Notes under the pieces: model-generated
Seen by the model: only the letters and a program-made list of their open reading frames with translations
What the model was told of the DNA's origin: nothing
The model's database searches: none
Source of the DNA: Oncomelania hupensis
Taxonomy: Eukaryota; Mollusca; Gastropoda; Littorinimorpha; Pomatiopsidae
Length of the DNA stretch: 64,000 bases
NCBI GenBank assembly: GCA_036898135.1
Contig: CM072525.1
Coordinates: 54,192,299-54,256,298, forward strand
Direction of reading: 5' to 3'
Shown here: positions 22,853 through 34,184 of the stretch, in pieces
Numbering within the stretch: position 1 is the stretch's first letter
How the letters are laid out: each line of letters starts with the position of its first letter
Program-made: the position numbers and the translations under genes

Positions 22853-22980
22853 CGGGATTGGCCAATGTGTGACCATATTATTTTCCCCTTACCATCAACT
22901 GGTTCGCTGGTGTCAGAATAATGTGACCAGTAGTCGCCTATACGCTTCGGTGTCGTGTGACTATAATCTACAGTTACACT

Positions 22981-23583
22981 TTAGTCTTTTACGCAGTTGG
23001 TTAGGGAATCTAGGAGATGCGTATGACTGAGCGAGAGAGCTTATCTTTGACCGGTTGTTGAAAGCACGGAATTAGATCACAATTCCGTGGTTGAAAGGTT
23101 TATTGATGCTTGTAATGACCGGTCGGAGTCGTGTCTCAAAGTGAGTGTTAGGGTTTTGTATGTAAGCCTGTGTGTGTATCTTTGGGGTGTAGGATAGGCC
23201 TAGTGTGGGAACTGAGGGTTGGTGGTAGTTCGTTAGCGTAGGTTAGCATGAATGAACTGAATGCCGTGTACTGTGTGCCTGGGTTATTTTGAAATAAAGT
23301 TGTATGTTTTATGGGGGTTAATAAAAGGGGGTTACATTCTTTATTAATTATTTTATTAAATTTTGTATGTGAAATTTGGTATGTGAATTTCTCTTGATTG
23401 TTTGAGGTGCTTCCTTTTCAAACTTTTGAGTATTTTGGATAATTGGAATAAAAGTGTAGTTTTGATTCCCTCAGTTACTGACTGGTGTCAAGTTATTATG
23501 TTTATGTTGTGATAGCTAATATTTCTTTTGCTCAGACTGCCTGTAGTCTGGAATCTATTAATTTACACTAAAGTTAGCGCACC
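22981..23583. other. Unassigned AT-rich sequence
   Basis: No reading frame, tandem structure or element boundary recognised. It separates SINE A from a dispersed repeat. Confidence 0.4.
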
Positions 23584-24240
23584 TGCCCAAGGCAGTCTGT
23601 GACAATGATAGATATCAATGAGATACACATAAGATAAAGATAAGATAAAGGTCACTGGAGCAGGCCAAAGTCAGTTAGTATAGGTACTTTGAAGTGACCT
23701 TGACCCTAAACTATGAAAGACCAAACTTGTATTTAGAGATGATAGATTGATCATTCATTTAAAAAAATGTTTGTTGACCTTGAAGGCCAAGGTCATTATA
23801 GGTCTAGTAAAAACATACAAACGATAGGTAATTGTACAGTGGAATGGCTGTTTATTTAACCCACAGTACTGTATATAACAACGTGGGTTATTTTATTTGA
23901 TTAGACATACATGAGAGATCACGTAAGGGTCAAGGCGATCCCAAGGTCAAGGTCGCTGAAGGTCAAGGTGATCCCAAGGTAACAGGGTGTTTTTTGGGGG
24001 GGCATAATTCAATTTTTGCTGTACTTCATTTCATATTTCATGAGCGTATTTGGAGCCAGATGCCAAGGTCATCTCAAGATCAAGAACACGGAAAGATCAA
24101 AGTCGGGTTTACTTTGTTGTTTAATGCTACTGAGTCATTTGGGTGGTTTTTTTTTTCTGGGCACTCATTTTCATGTTAAATATTGCAAGTTCCATAAGGA
24201 GGCATGCGAGTCCTATGGGCTTTGCTTTTCTATTTTTTTT
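23584..24240 (+). repeat. Dispersed repeat with AAGGTCAAGGTC motifs, copy 1
   Basis: The stretch is alignable by eye with 51828-52230: shared blocks include GATAGATATCAA, CCTAAACTATGA, CAAACTTGTATTTA, GGCTGTTTATTTAACCCA and AGACATACATGAGAG. Its right end, CACTCATTTTCATGTTAAAT through GGGCTTTGCTTTTCTA, also occurs at 35922-35985. No coding potential is seen. Confidence 0.7.
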
Positions 24241-24249
24241 TCCTTTTGT

Positions 24250-24894
24250 TGCTTATTCGGGAGTAGTAGCTAACTATCTGACTGCCTATCTCATATACAG
24301 CTTTGGAGTAGTAGCTAACTATCTGACTGCCTATCTCATATACAGCTTTGCAGTAGTAGCTAACTATCTGACTGCCTATCTCATATACAGCTCGGGAGTA
24401 GTAGCTAACTATCTGACTGCCTATCTCATATACAGCTTTGGAGTAGTAGCTAACTATCTGACTGCCTATCTCATATACAGCTCGGGAGTAGTAGCTAACT
24501 ATCTGACTGCCTATCTCATATACAGCTTTGGAGTAGTAGCTAACTATCTGACTGCCTATCTCATATACAGCTTTGGAGTAGTAGCTAACTATCTGACTGC
24601 CTATCTCATATACAGCTTTGGAGTAGTAGCTAACTATCTGACTGCCTATCTCATATACAGCTCGGGAGTAGTAGCTAACTATCTGACTGCCTATCTCATA
24701 TACAGCTTTGGAGTAGTAGCTAACTATCTGACTGCCTATCTCATATACAGCTTTGGAGTAGTAGCTAACTATCTGACTGCCTATCTCATATACAGCTCGG
24801 GAGTAGTAGCTAACTATCTGATTGCCTATCTCATATACAGCTCGGGAGTAGTAGCTAACTATCTGATTGCCTATCTCATATACAGCTCGGGAGT
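24250..24894 (+). repeat. 45-bp minisatellite, left part
   Basis: About 14 units of 45 bp (GTAGTAGCTAACTATCTGAC, then TGCCTATCTCATATACAGCT). Because 45 is a multiple of three, a long spurious frame runs through it. The array is split by the LTR element at 24895-30888 and resumes at 30889. Confidence 0.9.
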
Positions 24895-26427
24895 TGTCAC
24901 GAACTGGCTAGCTTTAACTCTGCACATTTACTATTTAGCCTTGTGTAGTTTTTGTAATAGTACAGAGTTAGACTATTACACAGCAGCAATTAAATTACAC
25001 AGCAGACCACACACCGCGAGCCCCACCCACATCGCAGTGAGTCAGCACTTGAGCTTTGAATCGGACCGTTTTAACCAATCAGAAGCAGGCTCAGTGGGTA
25101 GAGCAGTTTGACTGTGTCAGATCTTAGCACAGTTTGAATCAGTCGTGTGTGAGACGAGGAAGAAGTAACATCTCCTTAGCTAGCAGAGAACTATCTTCAC
25201 TCATAGACCAGGAAGCAGGACTTAGAATCTCAGAATTCTATTCAGTCAACACGGGCCTGAACTTGTCAAACAGGTAAATGAACACCCTTCTGTTTCATCG
25301 TGATATATTTATATTATTGTTGAAATTATGTTTGAAGAATTTGCTATGCATAAATGTGAATTGTTAATCCGAATTTGCGTGACCATGTGGAAAGGCTGAA
25401 CACGTGGTGAAACACGACCGGTTGCGCCGCCATGTTGTATCCCGTACGGAACCACTGTTGTTTAACTTATATGTATGTTTGCAGACCAGTGGCTGTACCA
25501 CTGAATGTTTATATTATTATTAATTCTGTATGTGTATAGTTAGACACGATTGATATTTATGTATGTATAGGAATTTAGAGTTGAGATTCCAGTGGAACCC
25601 GGAAGTAGCAGAATGTTCGTCGCTTATGTATAGAGATGTGGAGCTATCACTGAGGGCTACTTGGCTTTCAGTGAGACGCTCTGCACAAACCGATTATTCA
25701 GGGTTGTGCAGAATTTCGTCTCTTATATTACAGACGAGCAGGCGAGCTATCCCGAGCTATCCCGAGCTATCCCCACTCCACAGAAACGACCAGTTGGTTG
25801 AGGAGACTCTACCGCACAAGACGGAAAGAGCTGCCTTGAAAGACACCCTGTCAGACCCCACAGCGTGGCAAGGGAACCCAACTACACAACTACAAAGGTG
25901 TACCAGAAGCTACCTCACAGAAGGACTTCGACCACACCATCAGAAAGTTAAGTGTAATCTCCGGAAGTGCACTTAAACTGATCATAACAGGACCACAGTA
26001 GTCCAACTCTTCAGAAACTGTAAAACGGACCACAGTAGTCCAAATCTACATGAAATACTATAGAAAGTGCCCGAGGAAGATATAACAGCTGCCTAGATTA
26101 TCAGCGATCGAACTATTAGCATTGAAAGAGACTTTTTAAGTTAGATTAGTACTTAGAGAATCTTGTATAGAGTAGAAGAAATAACTGTGTGATTTTAACT
26201 GTTATCAAGTGGCTGGACTACATATGATTCATAGCCGTGTGAAAGCTAGTGTGACAGTAATCTTTTACCATTTTTCTATCTATTTCTGTACCCCAACCTT
26301 AACACAGAACGAGCTAAACAAATAAATGTATTAAAGTAATTCATAGGGTGACCTACTAGCAGTTCCCACCGAATAAACGTGAGGGTCCATAATTCCATTG
26401 TGCAGAGCCCATAAACCCCACGTGACA
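24895..26427 (+). repeat. 5' LTR (1533 bp)
   Basis: Begins TGTCACGAACTGG and ends CCCCACGTGACA, with 6-bp inverted termini TGTCAC/GTGACA. The 137-codon frame at 25563-25976 lies wholly inside the LTR, is also present in the 3' LTR, and resembles no known protein, so I do not call it a gene. Confidence 0.9.
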
Positions 26428-26796
26428 CTTTAATTGGCGAGCCTAGCTAGGATCTGTGGATAATAGGAATTGGGTATAACCGGATCTAAGTACAATAAAA
26501 TTAGATAACAGTAGGAGTAGTAGAATAACTTAGAATAGTGGTAACAAGGACTAATCAGTTTGGGTGCACTATTCTTTAGTTAAAAACTTTTTTGCTTCAA
26601 ATATTTTTGTGCCTGTATGTTGCATTGTTCTTTTGCAGGTTTTGCTTAAGTAACTGTTGTATGCCATTTGACTTTTGTTTTATTCTATTATTGATTACGA
26701 ATTTTATGGTCTTTGCATTGTTGTTATTGACTTGCAATATTGCTAGTGTTTTGGTATTCCACGTGATTCAGAGGTTGTTCATAGACACGTTTGGCA
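26428..26796 (+). other. Primer-binding position and leader
   Basis: Directly after the LTR comes CTTTAATTGGCGAGCC; the TGGCGAGCC part is a plausible primer-binding site. The rest is an untranslated leader up to the Gag ATG at 26797. Confidence 0.45.
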
Positions 26797-27316
26797 ATGT
26801 CGGACCCAGTGGCCTTGAGATTGCGCTTCAAGGAACTAGGAGAAGCTTTACACTTAGCAGGGGCAGACCTAATTGCGTATATCAATGCAGAGGTAGAGAA
26901 ACAGGAAGCTAAGGCAGAGAGAGCAGCAGAGAGAGAGGCGAAGAAACTTGAAGCAGAACAGAGAAAAGCAGAACTAGAAGCAGAGCAGAAGAAATTAGAG
27001 GCAGAGAGAGAAACGAGGAAATTAGAATTAGAAGCAGAGCAGAAGAAATTAGAAGCAGAGCAGAAGAAATTAGAAGCAGAGCAGAAGAAATTAGAATTAG
27101 AAGGAGAAAGCATGGAGACCAATGCAGTAGAGTATCCCCTGCACTCCAAAGAAACCTACAAAGACGTGATACTCAACGGAGACCTAGCCGCTAAACAGCA
27201 ACAGCAAGTACTACAGGTCATTCGACAACATCAGACTGTGCTAACAGACCGACCAGGGAGGACAGACCTCGTCGAAGTAACCTTAACGGTGACCGACCCA
27301 ACCACCCCAGCCCGAG
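26797..27316 (+). pseudogene. Gag N-terminus fused to a pre-RT linker
   Basis: From ATG 26797 the frame gives MSDPVALRLRF and then a long charged coiled coil of KKLEAEQ repeats (residues about 30-105), like the MSD-plus-coiled-coil Gag start at 2641. It then switches to QVIRQHQTVLTDRPGRTDLV and TVTDPTTP, the segment that in Gypsy elements directly precedes RT. The Gag body, zinc knuckle and protease between them are missing. The frame then runs on out of register over the integrase start. The coiled-coil part probably mediates Gag assembly in the parent element. Confidence 0.65.
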
Positions 27317-28630
27317 GTCGCTCCGAATCCAGGACTCGAAGAGATCAAAACAGCACAGAAAGAAGACACCTCGATAGCGAAGTGCTTCCAGAAGCTACCC
27401 AAGGCGCACACACCCCCGCACAAGGGAGACTTCTACATGGAAGAGGGAGTTCTACATCGACAAGGAGATGGAGATCACACCCAACTAGTACTACCAGCCA
27501 CCCTTCGAGCCCAAGTACTAGAATTAGGCCACAGCATGCCACTCAGCGGACACATGGGAATTGGAGCCACAGTGCAGAGAATCAGCGCACACTACTATTG
27601 GCCAGGAATCACGGAGGATGTCAAGCGCTACGTGAAATCTTGCCACCAATGTCAACGATATTCCCCGCGACATCACACCGTACCAGTTACCTTAGGACCA
27701 TCGGTAGTAGTCGGCGTGCCATTCCAGCAAGTCTCAGTAGACATAGTAGGACCACTGCCCATGACCAAGAAGCGGAACAGATTTCTACTCACACTCGTCG
27801 ACGCATGTACGATGTGGTGCGAAGCAGTCCCGTTGCCAGCGATCGACACCAAGAAGATCGCAGATGCACTCATCGCCATCTTTACCAGAGTCGGATTCCC
27901 GGACAGCATTAGAACGGACAACGGATCTCAGTTCACCGGCCGCCTGATGCAAGACGTGTTCGAGTTGATACAAGTTCATCACATTCGCACACCACCATAC
28001 CACCCAGCCAGCAACGGACAAGTAGAAAGACTGAATGGAACCCTTCTCACCATACTCAGGAAAGTCGCAGACGACAATCCAGAAGCGTGGGACACCTACG
28101 TGAATGCGGCACTGTTCGCATACAGAGAAACGCCCCATGCAGCCACAGGCTACACCCCGTCAACCTTGCTATTCGGCAGACCTCTAGCAGGACCGCTAGA
28201 AGCCCTACGCAGAAGTTGGACGGAGGCCAAGATAGACGACACACCAAGAGGTGCCACCAAGTACGTCGCAGACCTGCAGGAAACCCTCAAAGCAACGTGG
28301 AAGAAAGCTGGTGAAGCACTGAAGAAGGCAAGAGCCCGTCAGGCGAAGTACTACAACCGCCACGCGAAGGACCGAGAACTGCAAGTCGGCGATCAAGTGC
28401 TACTCTTACTTCCAAGTGGAACCAACAAGCTGGACATCGCTTGGAGAGGACCGTACCGGGTGACTGCCAAGAAATCCAAGACAGTCTACCAAGTAGAGGT
28501 AAACGGGAGAACCCGTTACCACCACATCAATCTCCTCAAGAAGTACACGGACCGACCAGCGACCCCCAGTACACACACATGGATGGCCATCGCCATCGCG
28601 GAAGAAGCTCATCCACAACTACAACAGCAC
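27317..28630 (+). CDS. Integrase of the young LTR element
   Basis: The frame begins near 27317 (GLEEIKTAQKEDTSIAKCF) and continues through the ATG at 27437. Counting from that Met, zinc ligands are His32, His39, Cys69, Cys72 and the catalytic triad is Asp102 (VDIVGP), Asp161 (RTDNGSQF), Glu197 (GQVERLNGTL). The C-terminal domain with GDQVLLLLP and WRGPYRV ends around residue 375. All active-site residues are present and there is no stop, so the domain is intact, although it has no start codon of its own at the true N-terminus and is out of frame with the Gag start. After the domain the same frame stays open to 29233 by chance across RNase H sequence. The enzyme would insert element DNA into chromosomes. 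Confidence 0.85.
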
Positions 28631-29219
28631 CGCCGTGCCACTGACAAATGGAACCCGGAAAATCGCCCCGGACAAAGTTGTATGGACAGCCGAATGCGAG
28701 ACAGCATTCCAAACACTCAAGGACAGAATGACATCGGCGCCAGTACTCCCCCTACCCGATTTGACTCAGCCATTCGTTCTTCGCACCGACGCAAGCGACT
28801 TAGGCCTCGGAGCAGTACTGCTACAGCGCGACCCCAAGAATGCGGAGACGCTATTCCCCGTCGCCTACGCCAGCAGAAAATTGAGACCCGCCGAGACCCA
28901 CTACGCCACGTCGGAGAAAGAATGTCTTGGACTAGTCTGGGCCATACAGAAATTCCAACTCTACCTGTATGGGACCCACTTCACAGTTCAGGTGGACCAT
29001 CAACCACTATCGTTCCTGGCAGCCTCCAAGTCTTTGAACTCTCGCCTGATGCGATGGGCACTCACCCTTCAGGCATACTCATTCCAAATCGAGTACATCC
29101 CCGGCAAGGAAAACCACGGAGCCGACTACCTCAGTCGCCATCTCGTGGAGGACACAGCAGCTGTCGCCCACCCAACACAACTAAGGGCCACAGCACCAGA
29201 ATTCGTCCCCGCCCAGTAA
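28631..29219 (+). pseudogene. RT-RNase H connection and RNase H, downstream of integrase
   Basis: In a different frame from integrase, this encodes the end of RT (PLTNGTRKIAPDKVVWTAEC, then AFQTLK and TSAPVL) and a full Gypsy-type RNase H: first Asp in LRTDASDLGLGAVL, Glu in TSEKECLGLVWAI, then VDHQPL, and the terminal GADYLSRHL. A 20-residue tail and a stop follow, then 167 bp to the 3' LTR. RNase H at the C-terminus after integrase fits Gmr1-like order. RT fingers and palm are deleted, and the joint to integrase at about 28630 shifts frame, so it is not expressed as one polyprotein without frameshifting. Confidence 0.8.
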
Positions 29220-29386
29220 TACCCTGTCACTAGTGTCCATAGCTACCTGGCACAGCATTGCAGCTCAGGTAGAGCAACTTAATTAGTTTGTAAATAGGAC
29301 CCTAGGATAGTGCAGTGTTAAACTAGGCTCTGAAGTAGAAAAAGGTCGAATCCAGTAGTCATCGCCTTTTTTCAGTTGAGGGAGCC

Positions 29387-30888
29387 TGTCACGAACTGGC
29401 TAGCTTTAACTCTGCACATTTACTATTTAGCCTTGTGTAGTTTTTGTAATAGTACAGAGTTAGACTATTACACAGCAGCAATTAAATTACACAGCAGACC
29501 ACACACCGCGAGCCCCACCCACATCGCAGTGAGTCAGCACTTGAGCTTTGAGTTTTAACCAATCAGAAGCAGGCTCAGTGGGTAGAGCAGTTTGACTGTG
29601 TCAGATCTTAGCACAGTTTGAATCAGTCGTGTGTGAGACGAGGAAGAAGTAACATCTCCTTAGCTAGCAGAGAACTATCTTCACTCATAGACCAGGAAGC
29701 AGGACTTAGAATCTCAGAATTCTATTCAGTCAACACGGGCCTGAACTTGTCAAACAGGTAAATGAACACCCTTCTGTTTCATCGTGATATATTTATATTA
29801 TTGTTGAAATTATGTTTGAAGAATTTGCTATGCATAAATGTGAATTGTTAATCCGAATTTGCGTGACCATGTGGAAAGGCCGAACACGTGGTGAAACACG
29901 ACCGGTTGCGCCGCCATGTTGTATCCCGTACGGAACCACTGTTGTTTAACTTATATGTATGTTTGCAGACCAGTGGCTGTACCACTGAATGTTTATATTA
30001 TTATTAATTCTGTATGTGTATAGTTAGACACGATTGATATTTATGTATGTATAGGAATTTAGAGTTGAGATTCCAGTGGAACCCGGAAGTAGCAGAATGT
30101 TCGACGCTTATGTATAGAGATGTGGAGCTATCACTGAGGGCTACTTGGCTTTCAGTGAGACGCTCTGCACAAACCGATTGTTCAGGGTTGTGCAGAATTT
30201 CGTCTCTTATATTACAGACGAGCAGGCGAGCTATCCCGAGCTATCCCGAGCTATCCCCACTCCACAGAAACGACCAGTTGGTTGAGGAGACTCTACCGCA
30301 CAAGACGGAAAGAGCTGCCTTGAAAGACACCCTGTCAGACCCCACAGCGTGGCAAGGGAACCCAACTACACAACTACAAAGGTGTACCAGAAGCTACCTC
30401 ACAGAAGGTTAAGTGTAATCTCCGGAAGTGCACTTAAACTGATCATAACAGGACCACAGTAGTCCAACTCTTCAGAAACTGTAAAACGGACCACAGTAGT
30501 CCAAATCTACATGAAATACTATAGAAAGTGCCCGAGGAAGATATAACAGCTGCCTAGATTATCAGCGATCGAACTATTAGCATTGAAAGAGACTTTTTAA
30601 GTTAGATTAGTACTTAGAGAATCTTGTATAGAGTAGGAGAAATAAATGTGTGATTTTAACTGTTATCAAGTGGCTGGACTACATATGATTCATAGCCGTG
30701 TGAAAGCTAGTGTGACAGTAATCTTTTACCATTTTTCTATCTATTTCTGTACCCCAACCTTAACACAGAACGAGCTAAACAAATAAATTTATTAAAGTAA
30801 TTCATAGGGTGACCTACTAGCAGTTCCCACCGAATAAACGTGAGGGTCCATAATTCCATTGTGCAGAGCCCATAAACCCCACGTGACA
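29387..30888 (+). repeat. 3' LTR (1502 bp)
   Basis: Same termini as the 5' LTR and preceded by the purine-rich GAGGGAGCC. It lacks 8 bp near 29550 and 23 bp near 30407 compared with the 5' copy; otherwise the two are almost identical. Confidence 0.9.
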
Positions 30889-31205
30889 GGAGTAGTAGCT
30901 AACTATCTGACTGCCTATCTCATATACAGCTCGGGAGTAGTAGCTAACTATCTGACTGCCTATCTCATATACAGCTTGGGAGTAGTAGCTCTGACTGCCT
31001 ATCTCATATACAGCTCGGGAGTAGTAGCTAACAATCTGACTGCCTATCTCATATACAGCTCGGGAGTAGTAGCTAACTATCTGACTGCCTATCTCATATA
31101 CAGCTCGGGAGTAGTAGCTAACTATCTGACTGCCTATCTCATATACAGTTCGGGATTAGTAGCTAACTATCCTATCTGACTGCCTATCTCATATACAGCT
31201 CGGTC
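30889..31205 (+). repeat. 45-bp minisatellite, right part
   Basis: About seven further 45-bp units continue the array of 24250-24894, some with small deletions. This confirms that the LTR element split one array. Confidence 0.9.
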
Positions 31206-31690
31206 AGTGGTTTTCAGCCTCAGCACGTCGAGTCTGCGTTTTATAGCCTTGTTGTTGTTAATGTTGTATCAAATTTTATTCATCAGATTAACATAAGTTG
31301 TACTGATAAAAGCAATAGCCAAAGCAATTCGGCGTCAAAGAGGCGGGACTAACTTGCCTTGTCCACAGGCCAAAAACCAATGACGCCTGACAGGTGTGGG
31401 ATCGATCCAGCATCTGGGCGTTATGTATGTACGAATATTAGTTACTTTCAACTCTGGCAACGTCTCGGAGGTTTCCTCTGGGTACTCCGGTTTGCTCTCC
31501 CAGCAAAAATTTAAAAAACACAACTAATATTAGGTTGCGTTTGAGCGCACTACATGCTGCGACTACGCCTACCCCAGGGGAGGCGGCCCAGAATTTACCA
31601 ATAAAAATGGACAATAAAGTGTTACCAAAAGTTGTGAAAGCCAACAACAGTACAGACATTTTGTAGTAAGCATTACATTATAATAATATC
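31206..31690. other. Unassigned
   Basis: No gene or repeat structure recognised between the minisatellite and the LINE remnants. Confidence 0.35.
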
Positions 31691-32130
31691 AACATTATTT
31701 ATTTACAATAATGAGAAACAATGGACAATTTAGCCAGAAAGATGGAGTATGCTGGTTAAACAATCATTTGTGGTGCCCCTACGACCTCCGAGTTACGGGA
31801 CAGGATAGGATAGGAGAAACAAGACAAGGGACTTTTAGCATTCAACATTTACAATAATGACAGTGGTGAAGAAACGGAAACTCCGATGATTTGGCCACGT
31901 CACCAGATCATAAGGCCTTGCAAAGACCATCCTGCAAGACACGGGGCAAGGTGCCAGAAGAAGAGAGAGACAGAAAAAGGGGTGAGAGGACGACATTCGA
32001 GAATGGACTTATTTGACACTGAGCGAAGCCGGGAGGGTTGCTGAGGACGAAGAAAGAGTACGCTGGTTAAACGATCAACTGTGGTGCCCCAACGACCTAT
32101 GAGTTATAGGATAGGACGGATCTGTCACTG
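31691..32130 (+). pseudogene. LINE ORF2 C-terminal ends, two tandem remnants
   Basis: At about 31856-32103 the plus strand reads KRKLRWFGHVTRS, then, past defects, RRRERQKKG, DIREWTYLTLSEAGRVAEDE and WCPNDL before a stop. This is the typical end of the ORF2 of LINEs whose endonuclease resembles so-called craniofacial development protein 2 entries. A shorter copy of the same end is at about 31735-31815. Both finish in GGATAGGATAGG-type tails, marking LINE 3' ends. They contain only the last tens of residues and are 5'-truncated. Confidence 0.65.
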
Positions 32131-32325
32131 CAGAGTTCAAGGTGGTGGTCATGGTGTTGACATCTACTTCACCAGCTCCCAAAATGAGTTGTGTGGCGCA
32201 TTTCCATCCTATTGTTGCTTGGAGAACTTCTGCCACTTCCCAGTCTTGTAGTTTTATCCAGGTCGAACTTCATCCTAGTGCATTTTGCTTTGTTTATTCT
32301 CCTCAAGTGAGCCGGAAAGCCAACA

Positions 32326-32866
32326 TCACGAGATTGTGATGCTCCCCGCGGGGACTATGCTGAGTCCACACGTGTCTGTCCAGTTGTGGTACGCATCTTT
32401 GCCAACTTTGACATTCCAGTTGCCTTGCATCATGACTATGTCCTTCCTTGGCACTTGGTCAAGGATAGCTTGCAGATGCTCATAAAAATCCTCGACTTCG
32501 CTGTTGCCATAGTCTGATGTTGTGGGGTAGGCCTGGATGATGGTGATGTTGAAAGGGGCTGCTCTCAGACATATGGTAATGAGCCTACTGGAGACTGGGC
32601 GGCAATCCATAACAATGACTAGAATGTCTTTGTGAACCAAGAATCCCACGCTGTGTTTGTGCCTGTCATCTCTCCCGCTGAAATAAACCTTGTGGCTTTT
32701 GTCAGTTGTTGTTTCACCTAGGCCTTTCCAGCGCAGTTCGCTGATACCTAAAATGTTCCATCGATAGCCCATCTCGTGGGCCAGTTCATATAATTTTCTC
32801 TCCGCAGTTAGGGTCCCGAAATTCCAGGTTCCTGTGACAATGATGATGTCTTTCGTGCGAATCTTG
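32326..32866 (-). pseudogene. LINE endonuclease fragment
   Basis: From about 32866 downwards the minus strand encodes the start of an apurinic-type LINE endonuclease: TGTWNFGTLTAERKLYELA, then YRWNILGISELRWKG (metal-binding Glu), the GRDDRHKHSVGFLV block, SRLITICLRA and MMQGNWNVKVG (a usual D-x-N changed to N-W-N). It stops at about 32326 before the end of the domain. Such domains are often mislabelled as craniofacial development protein 2. Because LINE insertions normally lose their 5' end, a lone 5' piece means later deletion or rearrangement. Confidence 0.75.
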
Positions 32867-33234
32867 CTAAGTGGTCCATCAGTAACCCACTACTCACCTC
32901 GTGCTCCTGGCCAACGACCGATCCGGTACGGAGTGAGCGGTTCTTTTCATCATGTGGTGTTGTCTTAGGCAAGAAAGACTTGGCGGGGCGCAATCCGCTC
33001 CAGGCTGTTCGCCACAGCCGAAATTCACGAGTACTGTTTGGCTCGCCTTGGACCCGAGCACATGGCCGTTGAATCTATAGTAACGTGAGTTTCCTCCGCC
33101 CTGGCCGGTGACTTCTGTGTAGAAGACATTCGCCCAGTGATGCCATGCTGACATCACCCCTGTTAGTCGCCTCTTACGACACGTCGGGAAACGTTGGGTC
33201 TATTCTATTCAGTGCCCGAACCCAGATGACCAGC

Positions 33235-34037
33235 ACTAACGACGTTATGTGTAACTATCTGTCTGATGTCCAGCATTAGCGATGATGTGTAACTATCTGT
33301 CTGATGTCCAGCATTAGCGATGTGATGTGTAACTATCTGTCTGATTTCCAGCATTAGCGATGTGATGTGTAACTATCTGTCTAATGTCCAGCATTAGCGA
33401 TGTGATGTGTAACTATCTGTCTGATGTCCAGCATTAGCGATGTGATGTGTAACTATCTGTCTGATGTCCAACATTAGCGATGTGATGTGATGCCAGCACT
33501 AACGATTTGATGTATATCGAACTGATGTCCAGCAATAACGACGTGAGGTGTAACTGGTCGCCAGCAATAACGATATGTTTAACTCTTTATCTGATGTCCA
33601 GTAATAACGATATGATGCGTAACTATCTATCTGATGGCCAGCATTAACGATGTGATGTTTAACTATGTATTTGATGTCCAGCAATAACGATGTGATGTGT
33701 AACTATCTCACGGCCAGCAATAACGATGTGATGTTTAACTATGTATTTGATGTCCAGCAATACCGATGTGATGTGTAACTATCTGACGGCCAGCAATAAC
33801 GACGTGATGTGTAACTATCTATCTGATGGCCAGCAATAACGACATGATGTATGACTATCTGATGTCCAGCAATAACGATGTGATGTGTAACTATCTATCT
33901 GCTGGCTAGAATAACGACGTGATGTATAACTATCTGATGGCCAGCAATAACGATTTGATGTGTAACTATCTCATGGCCAGCAATAAAGATGTAATGTGTA
34001 ACTATCTCATGGCCAGCAAAAACGATGTGATGTGCAG
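33235..34037 (+). repeat. Minisatellite upstream of exon 1 of the modular gene
   Basis: Units of about 36-40 bp (GATGTCCAGCAATAACGATG, then TGATGTGTAACTATCT) run up to the exon 34038 acceptor. The last unit reads GATGTGATGTGCAG in place of GATGTGATGTGTAAC, and this CAG is the splice acceptor. Confidence 0.85.
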
Positions 34038-34184
34038 ATCCAGGACCAGGCCGAGTGGGAGCCAAGTGTAGGTCACCTGCTGACTCTAACACTACCTGCG
34101 ACTCCAACAGTACATGTGACGGCGCCAGCAAGATGTGTCTTTGTCCCGAGAGTTACGTCGCTAACGTGGACATCAATCAATGCA
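34038..34184 (+). CDS. Exon 1 in window of a modular Cys-rich (EB/EGF-like) protein
   Basis: The exon is 147 nt (49 codons), enters and leaves in phase 1, follows acceptor TGTGCAG and is followed by donor GTCAGT. It encodes a six-cysteine module: VGAKCRSPADSNTTC, then DSNSTCDG, MCLCPESYVANV and INQC. The spacing C-x10-C-x5-C-x6-C-x-C-x12-C resembles EB modules and truncated EGF domains, which are extracellular and disulfide-bonded. NTT and NST are possible N-glycosylation sites. The last codon is split (TGC A|GT). Four further exons with the same phase lie downstream, so this is one link in a chain of symmetrical, shuffle-able exons. I cannot name the gene; gastropod-type multi-EGF/EB receptors or secreted proteins are the nearest idea. 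Upstream exons were not found. Confidence 0.75.

Larger units (their letters stand above)
22100..22980 (+). mobile_element. tRNA-derived SINE A, copy 1, split by a fold-back insertion
   Basis: 22101-22170 is a tRNA-like head: A-box TAGCTCAGTTGG, anticodon-loop-like CTAGTAA (AGT, threonine-like), B-box GGTTCGAATCC. The body resumes at about 22853 with GGATTGGCCAATGTGTGACC and ends near 22975 in GTGACTATAATCTACA. The intact copy at 54696-54900 shows these two parts are normally joined. It is a SINE head, not a working tRNA gene. Confidence 0.75.
24895..30888 (+). mobile_element. Young LTR retrotransposon with 5-bp target duplication, internally scrambled
   Basis: The element has two long LTRs and is flanked by a perfect GGAGT duplication (24890-24894 and 30889-30893). 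The LTRs differ by two deletions totalling 31 bp and about six substitutions, so insertion is recent. The internal region encodes a Gag start, a pre-RT linker, integrase and RNase H, and lacks protease and the RT palm. It inserted into the 45-bp minisatellite. Confidence 0.9.

Noticed and set aside
24143..25111. 322-codon frame with repeated GVVANYLTAYLIYSF
   Set aside because: The 45-bp minisatellite is a multiple of three and the frame runs on into the LTR. Looks membrane-like only because of repeat composition.
25563..25976. 137-codon frame as an accessory gene
   Set aside because: Lies entirely within both LTRs of the young element, and the second copy carries a 23-bp deletion that ends the frame differently. 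No recognisable domain.
31691..32866. LINE 5' inversion (twin priming) joining the plus-strand 3' end and minus-strand endonuclease
   Set aside because: In twin priming the inverted 5' piece lies upstream of the 3' end; here it lies downstream, so the geometry is wrong.
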